64,000 bases of DNA from Lanius collurio (Eukaryota; Chordata; Aves; Passeriformes; Laniidae): NCBI GenBank assembly GCA_020086605.1, contig JACBWW010000004.1, positions 12,766,716 through 12,830,715 of the forward strand, in the 5' to 3' direction. Numbering within the stretch: position 1 is the first letter of the stretch; the number at the start of each line of letters is the position of its first letter. The notes beneath the pieces were generated by a model. The model was not told the origin of the DNA. It worked only from the letters and a program-made list of their open reading frames with translations, and searched no databases. Shown in pieces: positions 38,971 through 52,272 of this stretch. The translations under genes and the position numbers were made by a program.

Positions 38971-41900
38971 TTGGTGTTGCTAGGACAGAGACAGTGAAAC
39001 CCCAGTAGTTTCTGTTTGGCATGCAAGGAGAGTATCATTGTCTTCATCCACAGGGAAGAGATACTGTTGTGTTCTTGTGGTGTGGGGAAGAACCCTTGAC
39101 ACCTGGTGAGACAAGTTAGTGCACCTTTCTCTGGACTTTGAGTCCTACAGGCAGCTCAGGGTGGGGCCATCCTTCACAGTACTTAATTACTGCTGACTGA
39201 ATATTAGTAAGTGGAATTGATGAAGTCTATTTCAGATTGGGATGGAGTTTGATTGCACTTTTAATTTTCCCAGAATCACCACAAATGCTGGGTTTCTGCT
39301 GAGGAATTTGCCTTTGATCTCATGCAGACCACGTCACCAGACTTGTCTTCTTTATTACAAAAGGAGTGCAGTGTGCTGATAATAAAGGGGCTGAGAGTAA
39401 AATCACATCTATGCAATAATAAGGAGTAAACCAGAAAGTTGTGATCAGAAATACATGTTTTTAAAAACAAATAATATTGAGTACTTGTATTTATTTTGGT
39501 AGTTTTGTTATTCTTTTGACTCCTAACAGCCTATTGGCTTTAGCACACATCAATTACTTGAACATCAAGGAAGGCAATTTCAGCCCTTTGAGGTATTTCA
39601 AGTTATTGCTTTCCCTGAATGGGTGGTATTTAAAAAAAAAATTGCCCTAGGTTGGTAGTTATTATTTAAAGAAGATTTCTCTTTCAATTAATAAAGTATA
39701 CTGAAAAAATATTATGTATTTGAGAAGAAAAAAGGGATCAGGAAAGGAGTAAGTGTGGAACAGCTTTGGGTACTTTCATGGCCTGTTACTTTTAGCAATA
39801 CTTCAACTATAAAAGTAGCTGAAACGACTAGTTTAAAATACCTTAAATGTGTGAGGTTTGTTAACATAGTGTTTTGTATTCTGGACATTAGTTTTTTCCC
39901 TAGTCTGAGATAACCCAAGGATGCATCTTTCAGGTCATTGCTGCGAAGCCTATCTCAATTTTCAGATTGGAAACTTGTAAAATTTTGTGGCCTGTGTGAA
40001 CTGGGGAAGTCTTGCCAGTAATAGTGTCCTTGTTGGAATTTTGTACCAGTTTTCATCTAGCAGGATAGTTCTTTGTAGGTGGAATTGTGGTGGTAGTAGT
40101 AAGGCATCCTTTTCTCATGCATGAGCTGAAATTGGTTAAGTGCTGTTAGCTGCATACTGCTGGCTGCTTTGTCTTGCTGCTCTCTTTTTGTCCTCCATCA
40201 CTGTATGCAAAATAGTACGTATTAAAAGATGGCATTGGAATAGTTGGATATTTATAAATGAATGATGTCAGTCAAGCTTTAAAGAAAAAATTAATTTGTT
40301 CTGGATGAGAAGGGAACCCAAGAATCTCAAAGCTATCTGAGGCAACAGGACACTCCTTACTTCAGGGGTTAGTGCTTGGCCCTAAAAGACTTGCTAAACT
40401 GTATAAACTCAAGTGTGATTTGAGTGTAACTAGCTTGCTGACATTCACACACTCATGGGGAGGGCAGACAGCATTCCTTGGCAGAAGTAAGGTGCCAGGG
40501 TAGCTGACAGTGTGTCATGGCCTATTTAAATGGGCAACCTGTCTGTTATGATGATTTATGCTGTTCTGCATAAACCAGCAAAGATCTCTGCTTTCACACC
40601 CCCTGCAATATGCCAGCAACTGGTACAGAAGCCCTTTGAAAGGGTTTGGTCAGAAACACATCCTTTGTCTATATCCCTGTTTCTTGAGGTATGGACTTCT
40701 GCTGAGGAACCCTGGCATTCTGCCCACATGAAATGAAACCAGTCCAGCCTGGAGCTTGCTCATGCTATAGTTTCACAATCATCTTAGCCTGGCATGTAGC
40801 TCTACTTTTAAAAAAGGCTGTCCCATACTGATCTCTTTAGATGTAACTGTTTCTGTTCTTGCCCATATGCCTCTCCTCCTGCTCCTTTCCCATTTTGTGA
40901 GGCAATGTGATGAATAACTGAAAGCTGGGAAGTAGATTAGCTGAAACTAGCCCAGGCTAAAAAAGCAGTAGAGGAACATTTATGACCATGAAGTCAGTTG
41001 GAAATATAGGAAAAAAAATGAGTCAGAAAAATGGAAGTGGAAGAAAAGAAAAAATTGAATAAATAAGCCATTAGTGAAAAGAGATTAATGAGAAGAAAAG
41101 TGTATCATGAAGGCTAGGGAGAGAAGCGGTGTTAAATGGATGTGTTTAAAAGTCAGTGCTAAACCCACAAGAAAACGTGAGGTTATAGAGAAGATCAAGA
41201 GAGAACTCATAGACATGAACAGGTAAGAAGTGGTGCAATGGTAGAATAGAATGGCTAAGCTTGCTTTGCACATGGACTGTATAGGAAAACGTGAAATAGA
41301 AAACCACAGTGACAATTCATAGATCATCAATCAGATGGAAAAAAAAAACTAGTTAAAGAAATGGAGTAAGAAAAGTCAAAACAAACCTGTGTTGATAGGT
41401 GGGAATTCTGTGTTGAGCAAAGCCAAAGAAAAAGAGGATGCAAGAGGCAGCACTTTCCTTCACTTGTTGAGCCCAGCAACAGGGCTCACTGAAACTAGCA
41501 AGGCTAAAGATTGGTGGCAGTATTTAGGAGGAGGAGCAAATAGCAGAGAGTGAAGGAGAAAGTCTGGCAGTAGTGTGAGCAGCTGATAACAGCAACAGGA
41601 AGTGAGGTTGGATCAGAATGGGAGAAAAGCAAAGAGCTGGAAATTTTAGGAGACAGAAAGAGAGAAACTTGGTTCCTTTGCATTGGTTTTATGGAAATTA
41701 AATGCAGTTGGGAATATTTGAAAAGCAGAAAGGCAGTCATTTCAGCTGCTATTCTAGACTGAGGTCTGCATTTCTCTATTGTGAGGAATAGCTTGCGTGA
41801 GATCTGAAAGCAACTTGAAAATATGTGCTGAAGGGCATCTCAAAAGTCATATTAGAGCAATTCGGGTGAATATGCCAGATGCTGATGGGAGATTTATTTC

Positions 41901-42766
41901 TGTGCTTTGTAGGCTGTTGTATTAAGCTCTATCTTCCTTTGGACTGTGAGGCTGTAATGAAAAATGAATGTGTATGTCCCCCTGATACAATATGGTGCAT
42001 TTTTAGAAATTCCCAGCAAACATTCAGGACGCTGATATGTCTGCCTCGTTTGACTCAGTACTATGTGGGATGCAGGACAGTGACCAGGAAGCAGTGTAGC
42101 TACCTCAGCTTCTGTTCAGGGTATAGTTAGTTCAAGCACTGTCTGTGAGTCTGTGTATTGTGCTGTATTTCAGGACATGAGATCATGTGCAATGCAGGAA
42201 TTGGGAAGTTTGAGCTGATCTCAGAGTTTTTTCATGATGACTGCATAGCTATCTTATTTGTTCATTTTAAATGGGGTATGTATATGCCATATTTTTTTCA
42301 TTAGTTAGCATAAAATACAAATTCCTTAATCAACTACTAATTCTCTGGGGTTATAAATCCTTGTCTGACTAGCTTCAGTTAACTTCATAAACATTATTTG
42401 CATTTACCACCTTTCTAGCTGCTTCTAACATGAGCTGTTTCCATCGAGGAATTTTTCTTTTGACAGTAGTCACTACAAGAAGGGTATTTATGGATGAATT
42501 TGTGGTACCAGTCCTCTACTTCTCAATTGCTTTGTATCTTTTGTCATTTGTTTATACATTGTATCTTTGTTCCACCTTAATGGATATCAGTTCAGTTGTA
42601 TATTCAACTTACATGTGCAGAAGATGCTACTATGCTTTGAGCACATATTAAAAAGCTTAGATCAAAGCTGTTTCCATGGTCCTAGAAATTTCCCTTTGGA
42701 GTCTATAGCAACTTGCACAGGATACTAAGGCATGTGTGAGGCTGAGTCTTTGTATTTTCTTTGCAG

Positions 42767-42884
42767 CATGCTGTTGAGGCTGATAATGCCGGAGTCAGTC
42801 CCATCGGAAATTCCTCTAACAACAGCAGCCATTGGGACCTTGGAGGTGCCTTTTTCTTTGCTGGAACTGTCATCACAACTATAG
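42767..42884 (+). CDS. KCNK10: KCNK10 coding exon 3 (cap and pore helix 1)
   Basis: The acceptor is TTTGCAG and the donor is ATAG followed by GTATGT. The 118-base exon encodes residues 128-166 plus the first base of Gly167. It holds the second half of the extracellular cap ([10 protein letters not shown]), then [12 protein letters not shown] with three overlapping N-glycosylation sequons (Asn142, Asn145, Asn146). Pore helix 1 follows, with the first filter residues TVITTIG. The sequence is nearly identical to mammalian TREK-2; Gly154 replaces the usual Ser before AFFFAG. The cap shields the pore mouth from many classic K+-channel toxins and blockers (family knowledge). Confidence 0.97.
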
Positions 42885-45279
42885 GTATGTTTATTGTTTA
42901 TGTTTTAAAATACATAGTCACACTGAGACATGGATAATGAAATAAATTTGAGGAAGATAGACAACAAAGAAAAAAGCAGCTGAAGTGTGTTTCTCTGTTA
43001 GCAGAAGACATGACCCTAGCATGTGTCAAGGACACTGACTGTCTGGGTGTCAGAAGCTGTTTACACAATTACGGTAGAATAGCAATGCTGGGCTGAAAAC
43101 AAGTAAAACTCATGCAGGCTTTATAACCCTGTTCTTGATGTAGATGCAGGTAGTCTCAATTTTCACTAAAAAGATCATGAAGCTGTACCCAATGAAATAT
43201 TCTATGGTTGTTGAGAATTTGGATTTTAATATTATAGATTAATTTGCCCAGAAGTGTAACTTTCTTCCTAAGAACACAAATTAATTTTGGCTTATGCTCT
43301 GAAGTTTAATAGAAGCAATTCTTATACCCTACTCCTTGCAACTGGAAATGTATTCTCATACCTATTACAACCTTTTTAAAATTCTTACTTGCTTTCATAC
43401 TAACAATGGAAGGAATTCCACAAATGATATACTGTGTAAAAAACCCCCAATTTTATTTTAATCTCTCTTCTCTGAGCCAGTTCCTCTCTTGAAGTATGTT
43501 CCACAAGCTCACATTTCAGAAAACAGTCTGAAGGAAAAAGAAAATAAAATATTAAGATGGTTGATAAAATTAATCTGCTGACAATTATACAGTAGTTTTG
43601 TAATTTTAACCTTGATTTCAGTGCTGTCATAGTAATCAGATCAAGAGATCTAATTATTTGGAAATAACTGGCAAATTGTTGATTTTTGGTTGCATTGTAT
43701 TTGAGTATTATTCTGCTTTAAATACTGTATATAGTGCTTCTCTGCATTACAGCTGTGATGCACAAACTGGTGACTGTACAGAAATATAACTTGACAATCA
43801 CGTAACCCTTCAATAAAATGTGAGAATCTGACTAAATTCTGTAGGCTTGTTATTCAACAACAACAAAAAAAATCCTGTGACAATTAAAAGACTTGCTGTG
43901 GTGATCATCTCTAACAGTGGAGTCTGTGCCTTTGGCTCTGCCTTTTCTTTGTTGTCAAAGTGAGGGGGAAAGAGTGATAGTATAGCATGTACAATCTGTG
44001 TTCCTCTATATTAAGCTACATTACCATGGATTTTTAATAGTAGCGTAAAACCAGCGGGTGGCAAGAAAGAAAATGTTTCTGATTCCAAAGTAAGAAAACC
44101 CTTCCTTAGTATTTGTTTACTCGATAGACCCAAGTGACAAGCTTTTAAAACACTCATTAAAGTAAATGCCGTTATATAGGCATAGTTTATGCAGGCGTAT
44201 TCATTGACATCTGCTATTTAAAAAACTTATTGAAAAGACCTTGGATTTTTGCCCATATTTGTTTTAACTTCTCCATGAATGAAATTTTTATAGGCTGCAT
44301 GAAATCTGTGTATTGTGTCAGGGAAATCATGAAAATGATTTTAGTTTATCCACCAGAGGCTTGTTAGGGCTCCTCTTAGGCAGAAACTCAGCAGATTACC
44401 TGGTCAACTTCAGTCTAGTGGCCATTGGAGCCTGGACTTTCCTGGAATTTTAGGAGAAATCTGGGATGATGGATGCAGCTGTGAAAGGGGCAGTAGGTTA
44501 TGGGACATGCATTATTGTATGTCAGCATAGTTTTTTTACCATCCCGTGACAGAGGGATATAGCCAGTGCCAGTGTCGCCAACCCAACAGGAATAGGACCT
44601 GATACTTTCATGGATTTCCTCCTCTCTGGATGCTTTATTGCATCAGTTGTTTGTGACTGTGTGATAACCTTTAATATTTAAGTAATTATGTATGGTTAAA
44701 ATCAAAATCTCTATGACATTTCAATTAAGATACATGATCTTAAATAAAATGGTGCTGTCAATTGTTCTTTTCTCTTTAACATTTTAACAGAAATACCATG
44801 GCTACTGGAGTCATAATGCTTTACTGAAAAAAGAGTTCAAGGGCAGATTTGCATAATGTGGGTACAGTTTGGAGGCTGCCAGCTAGTCAGTATGATGAGA
44901 GGCTGAGGAAAGTATGAGCTACCCACTGAAAATGAGCCTTGTCAGGTGAATCACACTCCAGGCCAAGGAGAGCTGCAGCATGCAGGCAGCAGGCCATCAT
45001 GGAGGGATTTTTGTGCCATGATATCTGCTTTAATTAGGCAAACAGCAATTGTAGATAGGCTGAATCTACAGAAAATATGGGTAATTGAAGCTTCAAGATA
45101 AATGGAATAAAAGAGGGTGGCTTGCCCAGGAAATGACATCATGCCATTGAAAGTCTATAAATAGGAGTTATAGAACAAAGGTAAGCCTGCAGCAAAAGTA
45201 GTTTTTTTAAACCTATTAGTTTGTTTTCTAACAAGCTGTGTATAAGTTCTGAGAGTCTGACAATTGTTTTTCTCCTCAG
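42885..45279 (+). other. KCNK10: KCNK10 intron 3
   Basis: A 2.4 kb intron, AT-rich, with nothing recognised apart from its splice sites. Confidence 0.8.
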
Positions 45280-45440
45280 GGTATGGGAAGATGGCCCCAA
45301 GCACTGTTGGTGGCAAGGTTTTCTGCATTTTGTATGCTCTGTTTGGGATTCCACTGTTTGGCTTCTTGCTGGCTGGGATTGGAGACCAGCTTGGAACCAT
45401 CTTTGGGAAGGGTATTGCAAGGGTGGAAAAAGTTTTCAGA
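45280..45440 (+). CDS. KCNK10: KCNK10 coding exon 4 (filter 1 and M2)
   Basis: The acceptor is TTTTTCTCCTCAG and the donor is CAGA followed by GTAAGT. The 161-base exon completes Gly167 and encodes residues 168-220: the end of selectivity filter 1 (GYG, 167-169), then [10 protein letters not shown], then M2 ([20 protein letters not shown]), ending [12 protein letters not shown] on the M2-M3 linker. M2 is essentially the mammalian sequence. Three changes cluster just after the filter: Lys170 where TREK channels have Asn, Met171 where they have Ile, and Val176 where they have Glu. Gly replaces Ser in GKSIARVEK. The exon borders cannot be shifted to remove these changes, so they are either real substitutions or base errors. 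Confidence 0.96.
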
Positions 45441-46832
45441 GTAAGTTCACTGACAGTTTTTTGCTCTTAATTTGGTTGCTATTACCTGCTGCATTTTGTA
45501 CATGTTGGATGCCATGAAATATTTACACGTTTGGTTGAGATGATAGTTAATATTTGTAAGGGTCTCTGTAGTCAGTGGAAACAGACTTCTCTAGATGATG
45601 ATACAAGGGTTATAGATCCGACTCAGAATTTCCTTATTGTGGGTATTTCTGGGGAATGTATCTCCTAAGTTAGTGTCCTTACAAGGAATGGTTGTAAAAC
45701 AGTATTCAAAACACCAGAAGTTGCTTTAGATATGTACATCTATTCACTGCAAATAGAGGGAAGGTAATGGTTCCCTGAAGGAACAGGGATGTGGAGTAGG
45801 TCCTGACTTCACTACTGATAAAGCCTAAAAGACTTGGAAAGCAGGGTTACTGTTGTGAATGTGAACCTGGGAAGAGAGATGGTTGAGTGCTGTGCCCTCA
45901 CTGCAAGGGGACAGCTGTGTTGGAATAGATCTGCAGCTCTACTACAAAAGCTGCTGTAATCCCAGTGGCAGAAATCGTGATTGTTACCTGCCCTGCCTAC
46001 CATGAAGACATCCTGCCCTAAATTTTTGTGTAGACTTTCTCATATGTAATTTCCCTTTATGTTGCCAGTACCATCAGCTTTTGAGTCTGAGTTGCTGTAA
46101 GCAGTTCTTTCGCAAGCAGTGCCACAGACCTGGCAAATGCTGTTTTGCTAACTTACTAATGGTTCACTTCAGGGATTCTCTCTTTGAGGCAGAACTTCTA
46201 GAGGTGACCTGTGTGATGCTTCCCTTGGAGGTGGCATAACCAAAGGTGAGTCTTTCCAGGGATGGAGTGGATGAGAAGATGCCCAAGCTGGTTAGTGTAA
46301 TAGACATCTATTGCTAAAACATTCCCACAGGTGAGAGCAATTTAGTTGTAACTGTTTTTGAAAGGAAGTAATTAAGTATTAGACTGAAGTATAAGGACTT
46401 TCTATTTTGATTAAATGACTTGAAGTGTCCCAGAGCAGACATAAATAGTATCTCAGAGCGAATGTAGAAAAAGGTGGTTAGTGATTATGGGTGAGTAAGC
46501 ATGTACATGCCTATCTGGAGAGCACTTCAAAAGGCTTATATTTTCATTTAATGAAAATAATGGTGTTGAAATGTGTCTCGGTTTAGTTTGGCAAAAATGC
46601 AGCTAAGATCCCTAATTTCTTTTTTGCCTAACTTTTTATTCTGCCTGCTTCACTTCAGTGGAACCTCTGAACATTCCAGCCTGCTTCTGCCCAAGAAAAA
46701 TGACAATCTTGAAGTTGTGATATGAATTGAGAGTCACAAAATCTTTGTTTAATTGTCAGCCGAGTACTGTATTTCTGAGTGACATGGACAAGACCATTAA
46801 ACTATCGGAATGATAGTTTATGATTAAAATAA

Positions 46833-46908
46833 TCAGAAAATCACAGAATAACTGGGGCTGGAAGGGACCTCTTGAGACCACCTAGTCCAGCCTTCCTGCT
46901 AAAGCATA
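46833..46908 (-). mobile_element. CR1 3'-end fragment
   Basis: The + strand reads TCACAGAATAACTGGGGCTG, then GAAGGGACCTCTTGAGACCA, then CCTAGTCCAGCC and TGCTAAAGCA. This is the reverse complement of the conserved 3' end of avian CR1 elements. It is a typical short, 5'-truncated copy, antisense to the gene. Confidence 0.85.
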
Positions 46909-49900
46909 ATACATACTCTACTTGAAGTATTTTAAGATTCACAGATGAATGCTGATCCTGATGTTTCATATAGAATATAGCCCTTTGGCACATAATGTGA
47001 GTTCTTTTGATATTTAAAGTATTCCTTCATTTTCTTGAGTTAATGCAGTTGCTTCTTGCTTATACCCATCTAAAGCATTTGTTTTCCTCCTTGGTATTTT
47101 GTCAGCTTCCAAAGGAATTTAGAGATTGTGATCTTCTTGTTTAGCCAAGATGTGTGTTTATTCTTTTTATTTTGATTGTCATAAATCCATTACATTCTAT
47201 TACATCTGTTATTTTGTGATTTGGTGAGCAGGGTTATACATAATTTCCTTCATTATTCATAATAATGAGTTTCAGCTATTTGAAATATTTCTGATACAGT
47301 TCAGAATTTACATGCATCTTAGTAACTAGTCTCAATACCAATGATTTCACTTTAAGTGATTATTCACATAACATTTGATATATACAGAATATAATGATAG
47401 TGATAATTTTAGTAATTATATAATTTATTATCACAACATATTTACACTATTAGGCTTCATAAATGTTTGGACCTAATCAGATGAAGTCTCAAGTAGAGTA
47501 ACAGTTTTTGATTTAGTCCTGAGCACTGAGCAAATTTTAATTCAATGTGTAACTCCTGTTTCTTGTTTTGTAACCGTCTCCTTAATGAACTGAAATTTAG
47601 CATGTTTGTGGGTGTGAAATGGCCTGCTACTGCCTTAAAAGAGAGGACATAAAAAGTAGGACAATAGTTAGCAAGAAACTAAAAGAAACATAGGCTAAAA
47701 AGACACTGAAAACTATAAAATGTTGGGTGGTGTGCCTGACAAATCTTCTGGAGGTGCCTGAGAAGTCACTGAGTGTGCGTCAGCGCTCTAGTGAGAGTGC
47801 AAATTAGCTACCTGTATTATTTGTCCTCATGGGCAGTTTGGGACAGTCCAGTTCCTTGTGGAGAGAATGGGAAGAAACTCAGCATTTGTGTAATGCATCG
47901 AGTTTCCATGTTCTCTGCCTCAGCACTCTGCTTCTGGATGTATCCATTTGCCTCTCTTTATCTTACGAGTTGCACAGCTGGTGTCAGGGCAGCCAAGAGT
48001 TCCTGAAATCCTTGCAGCTTTGTCATTTTCTGTACAGGTGGAAGGGACTTGAAGTCAGCATGATCTTTCATTGTGGTTAGGACCATTTTTGAAGCTAGTT
48101 AAGAGGCAGTATGCATGCACTGGTAGGTGGGAAGGAGAGGAAGGATTTTCTGTTGCCACTGCAGTCCTTTCATCCAAAGCATTTCCTAAACAGGTCTCTT
48201 GCCCCATCCAACAGTGTATCTGTGAGCATGGAGCCCATGCCACACTAGGGACAGCTTGCCTCTGGCATTCCTCAGCATAGCTGGAAAGATGAAAGGAGGA
48301 TTCCTCCCAGAGGAGTTGTGCTGGTGCATTTCTGCTGCCTCTGACATGACCTGTGCAGGGCCCCACCAAACCTACCTTAATTAACACCACAAATTAGATC
48401 TTAGGAATCCCACATTTAGCTACTGCAGTAATCAGCCCACACAATCTGTGGGAATTTTAAGAACAATTTGACCTACATAAAGTGAGAAAGAGATCTGCTC
48501 TTATCAAGTACACACTACCCCAACAGTAGTGACAGAATATTTCAGCAGAGGAGCTAGGCATGTGCCACCACTCATCTTCTAATCCAAAATGTTACCATTA
48601 TTTCAGTGTGCAACTAGCCAGGAAAGCAACTACTCATTTATGAGTAGGTAGGGCTTGAGGTATTTCATTACAAAATAATGCTTTGTAAAAAATAGAACTT
48701 TTCATGTGCCATTTTAGGAAACGGAGGCCCTGGCAGGATGATGCTATCCCAAACACCATGCATTGACTAGTTGATGCCATATGTCCTACTGGAATGATTA
48801 TATTTGGTACAAGTAAATAAGCATCAAACAGATCAGAGACGTAAACCAAAGCTTCCCCCACAAAAACATTGTCTTCTCAGCTCCTGGTTATTCCTGTGTG
48901 TTCCATCTTCAGTAATCTAGGGCAGAACCTGGGTCCCAGTCTGTTTTTACGTGCATGCAAGTGTGATGCCCCAGAAAATGAATATGTACAAGGCCACCAG
49001 ATTCAGTATGTACACTGCTCAGAAGCATCCAATTTCTGGATCCAGTGATGAATCAGCCCTCCTAGACTACCTTGGAAAAGCATGTATACACTCAAAATTT
49101 AATTTAAAAGCTGATAATTCTTATAAATAGCTTTTTGCCCAGTGAAACTTTCCAGACACAACAGAAATAAAATATGCATTTCAATTTCAATATGACATAA
49201 AGCCATAAAAATAGTATTTTTATCTTACTTACATGAGGGATCTTATGAATGACCTGTGAATGTTTCTATAATAAACAGCAGAACAAAGCCCCATTCTTTT
49301 GGCTTGCTCTGTACACACAGTGTCTGCAAGCATCTAAAGATAGAAAGCACTCCATAGGCAGAGTACACTCTCATAGAACACAGCAGCTGCCATTATCATG
49401 AGTTAAATATAGGCTAATTCGGATAGTTATTTTTCAAACCTTTAACGAGTGTTTAGATTCTCACCAGAAGTAGATGGGTTTAACACAACCAGAATGATCT
49501 TCCCTTATCTTGCAGTTAAGTAGATGCAGGCATTCAGCCTGGGAACAATGTGCTTCTGAGAGCACTCCAGGATTTTCTGGCTTCTGAGGTGAAGCCACTG
49601 TGAGCAGTTCCTGGGCTTGGTTGCTGCTTTCACTCCTCTGGTTTCCAGCAGGATGCTGAGGACAAGTCTGGCAACACAGCTGGTAGACTGTGAATTGCAG
49701 TACCAGGGTGTGAGTGAGCAGCCAGAGACAGGGGTGGTGGCAGGGCCACACCACTGAAAATACCCTACTTTGGGCAGAAAGGCAATGCCTCTGGAAGCAC
49801 CGTGTGCTTCACCAAACCAGGCACCTGTCAGAGCAAACATCTGCTACCTGTCTCAGGTTTTCAGCCTAGAGAACATGTTTTACTCCAGTTTCCAGAGACA

Positions 49901-52272
49901 TGCTATGAAAGTGATCTACACTTAGTATTTTTGTGAAAGACAGCAGTACAGATCACCTAACCTTAGAACTGTCCTAGGAAAAGTAGTTCTTACTTGGCAG
50001 ATGGGGATGGGACTGGGGTAGGAGTAAGAGTAGTCTCACTGAGCTGGTGGAAAATTTTCTTTTAGCCACTGTCAAAGCTTACCTTTCCTACACTTTATTG
50101 TTCGTCTTTCTGAGTACATCTGATCCAACTCTAGCTACTCTTTCACTAAAGATTCAACTTCTTTTTAGAGATTTTTGGCTCCTCTGATCTCTTACTGTAA
50201 AAGTGACAGGAATTATTTTTATGAATTCCTTCCCTGAAAGTGAATGGAAAACAGAGTCTAGGAAAGAAACTTTGTATAAGAGAATAACTGTGTAGAGGAG
50301 GAACACTTAAAAATAGTTTTTTTTCCCAGTCTTCTCTCTGTCCATGGATTTGCACTGTTCTCTCTCCCCTTGATCTCTCTCCTCGTCTTCAGTTCCTTGG
50401 ATTACAGCAAAACTGTAGCATTTTACTTGACACTAGTGCAGGACTGGTAAGTGACATGTCAACAGTCTGCTGTTCAAAGAATTTAGTTGAGGTTTCCTTG
50501 AAGTTCCATATTTACCTCTTCCCTAAGGCTTCCCATAGCCCAGGGCCCCTGTCTGCTTCCCCCCAGAGAGTCCCCACCCTGTACTTTGTTTACATCCCCT
50601 AGCAGCATCAATTCTCTTTTTTGTCAGCTGAACAAAATTTTCAGATGAGATCATTTCCAAGGCCAGAAATTCAAATCCAGATCACTACTTCAGCAAACCA
50701 GCAAAATTGTTCTGGACTTGCACTCATGTTACTGAATTCAAAATTTGGAACTTGATTAATATGTAAATGTACTATAACCAAAGTGATACCTTAGCTAGTA
50801 CAATCCTCTTTGTAGTACTGAATATATGGCTGGACACCTACATTTCTGAGTAGATGAAGTTAATGGAAGACGGATGGAAAAGTTTCCTCCCCACTTTTTG
50901 GTGTGTAATGAAAATATACAAAAATCAAGACAATCTCTTTTATTTTGTTTAATTATATTGCATTACCAGCCATTGCTGTTACTGTAATAACAGTGTGTTA
51001 TTACATCTGCTGCTAAAACCCCACTGAGGATATTAACACTTTACCTTTTCTTTTTTAATATAGTGTTAGTCACTGCGATTTTCTGTAAGGAAAAGGTACA
51101 GCTAAAAAAAAAATTATATTCACTTACAAACTTCCACAGAGTAACTGTCCCATGGAGTGATCCATCTGCCATCTGCTGGCATCCTGTCTCTGGACAGAGA
51201 TGTCGGGACAGGGTATGAAATTTGACCTACTGTTGCACATTCACAGTATTATTCTAAGATTATACAAGGTTTATGAGTTGAAGTTCAGTGTTCAGAGCTT
51301 AGCCTAACAATTTTCTGAGTCATTTCCACCAGAACAAATGGCAAAGAAATATAAAAAATCAGTGAGGGAAGGAAGGAGCAACACATTCAACACATTACAA
51401 ATTTGGCCTCTGTAAAATTGCTTAAGTCTATGCCACCAACCTCTGTTGTCCTTTGTTTGCTCCAGTGTTTGAGAGAAGCGTATGTATACATGGATTCCTC
51501 TTATTCAATTTGGTTTTGTTTTTTTTTTTTTTTTTCCCTTGGGCTGAATATAGGTCAGTCATAAGAGAGGTTTGGGATCATAATTGTTATTTTTCTAATA
51601 ATAAGCAACATGGAGAAATTAGCTAGTGCATATCAGAAAGCCCTATGTGTGCTTTGTAGAGAGAGGAAGAAGACTGGAAAGGGGTATATCAAACCTAGAA
51701 AATTTCTGAGCCAGTGTTTCTGTATTTTCATGACACAGTACTCACATTATGACTGCAGCAAGATCCATGAATAGAGATTTACAAAAATGACATTAGAGAA
51801 AGCTGCTGCTCTGTCAGAAGCTTGTTGCATATTCCATCTGGGTCTAGACAAACACCCCCCAGACATTTGGTTTTATGGGGAAAAACAATGATATAAAAAA
51901 AAAAATAAAGAAGAAATCCTTCTTTACTCTGACCTGTGTCTTGTATGAGTTCAGGATTGTCTCTCCCAAGCTTAGTAATAAATATGAGTGCTTACAGATT
52001 TTTATATCTGTCTCCCCTTTGGTACTGACTACAGTTAAAAAGCAGAGGATGGATTCTGCACCTTCTTGTGCAGCCATAGCAACATTCTTTGTAAAACATG
52101 AGAACTAAAATAACACTGAGGCACCAAGAGGTTAGAGTGTAGGGGAAGCCCATATCTAGTAGATCGGTTCAAACCCCTTTTCATAACCCATGAAGGTGTC
52201 TGAAATGTCATCTATATTTAAAAATACATTATAATTCTGCTGCTTGATTTCGAAGGGTGCTGTCTTCACTGA

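Larger units (their letters stand above)
33608..42766 (+). other. KCNK10: KCNK10 intron 2
   Basis: A 9.2 kb intron. The first 180 bases continue exon 2's frame without a stop until 33787. It contains a hairpin-forming inverted repeat (34939-35002), a GC-rich patch (about 38690-38970) and a purine-biased segment (about 40960-41700). No coding exon, RNA gene or named transposon was recognised. Confidence 0.75.

Noticed and set aside
46799..46819. Small 8-bp inverted repeat next to the CR1 tail
   Set aside because: It is too short to separate from chance in AT-rich DNA, and no flanking duplication is visible.
49461..49840. Overlapping minus-strand frames of about 100 codons in intron 4
   Set aside because: They have no recognisable motifs, are in different frames, and lie in locally GC-richer DNA.
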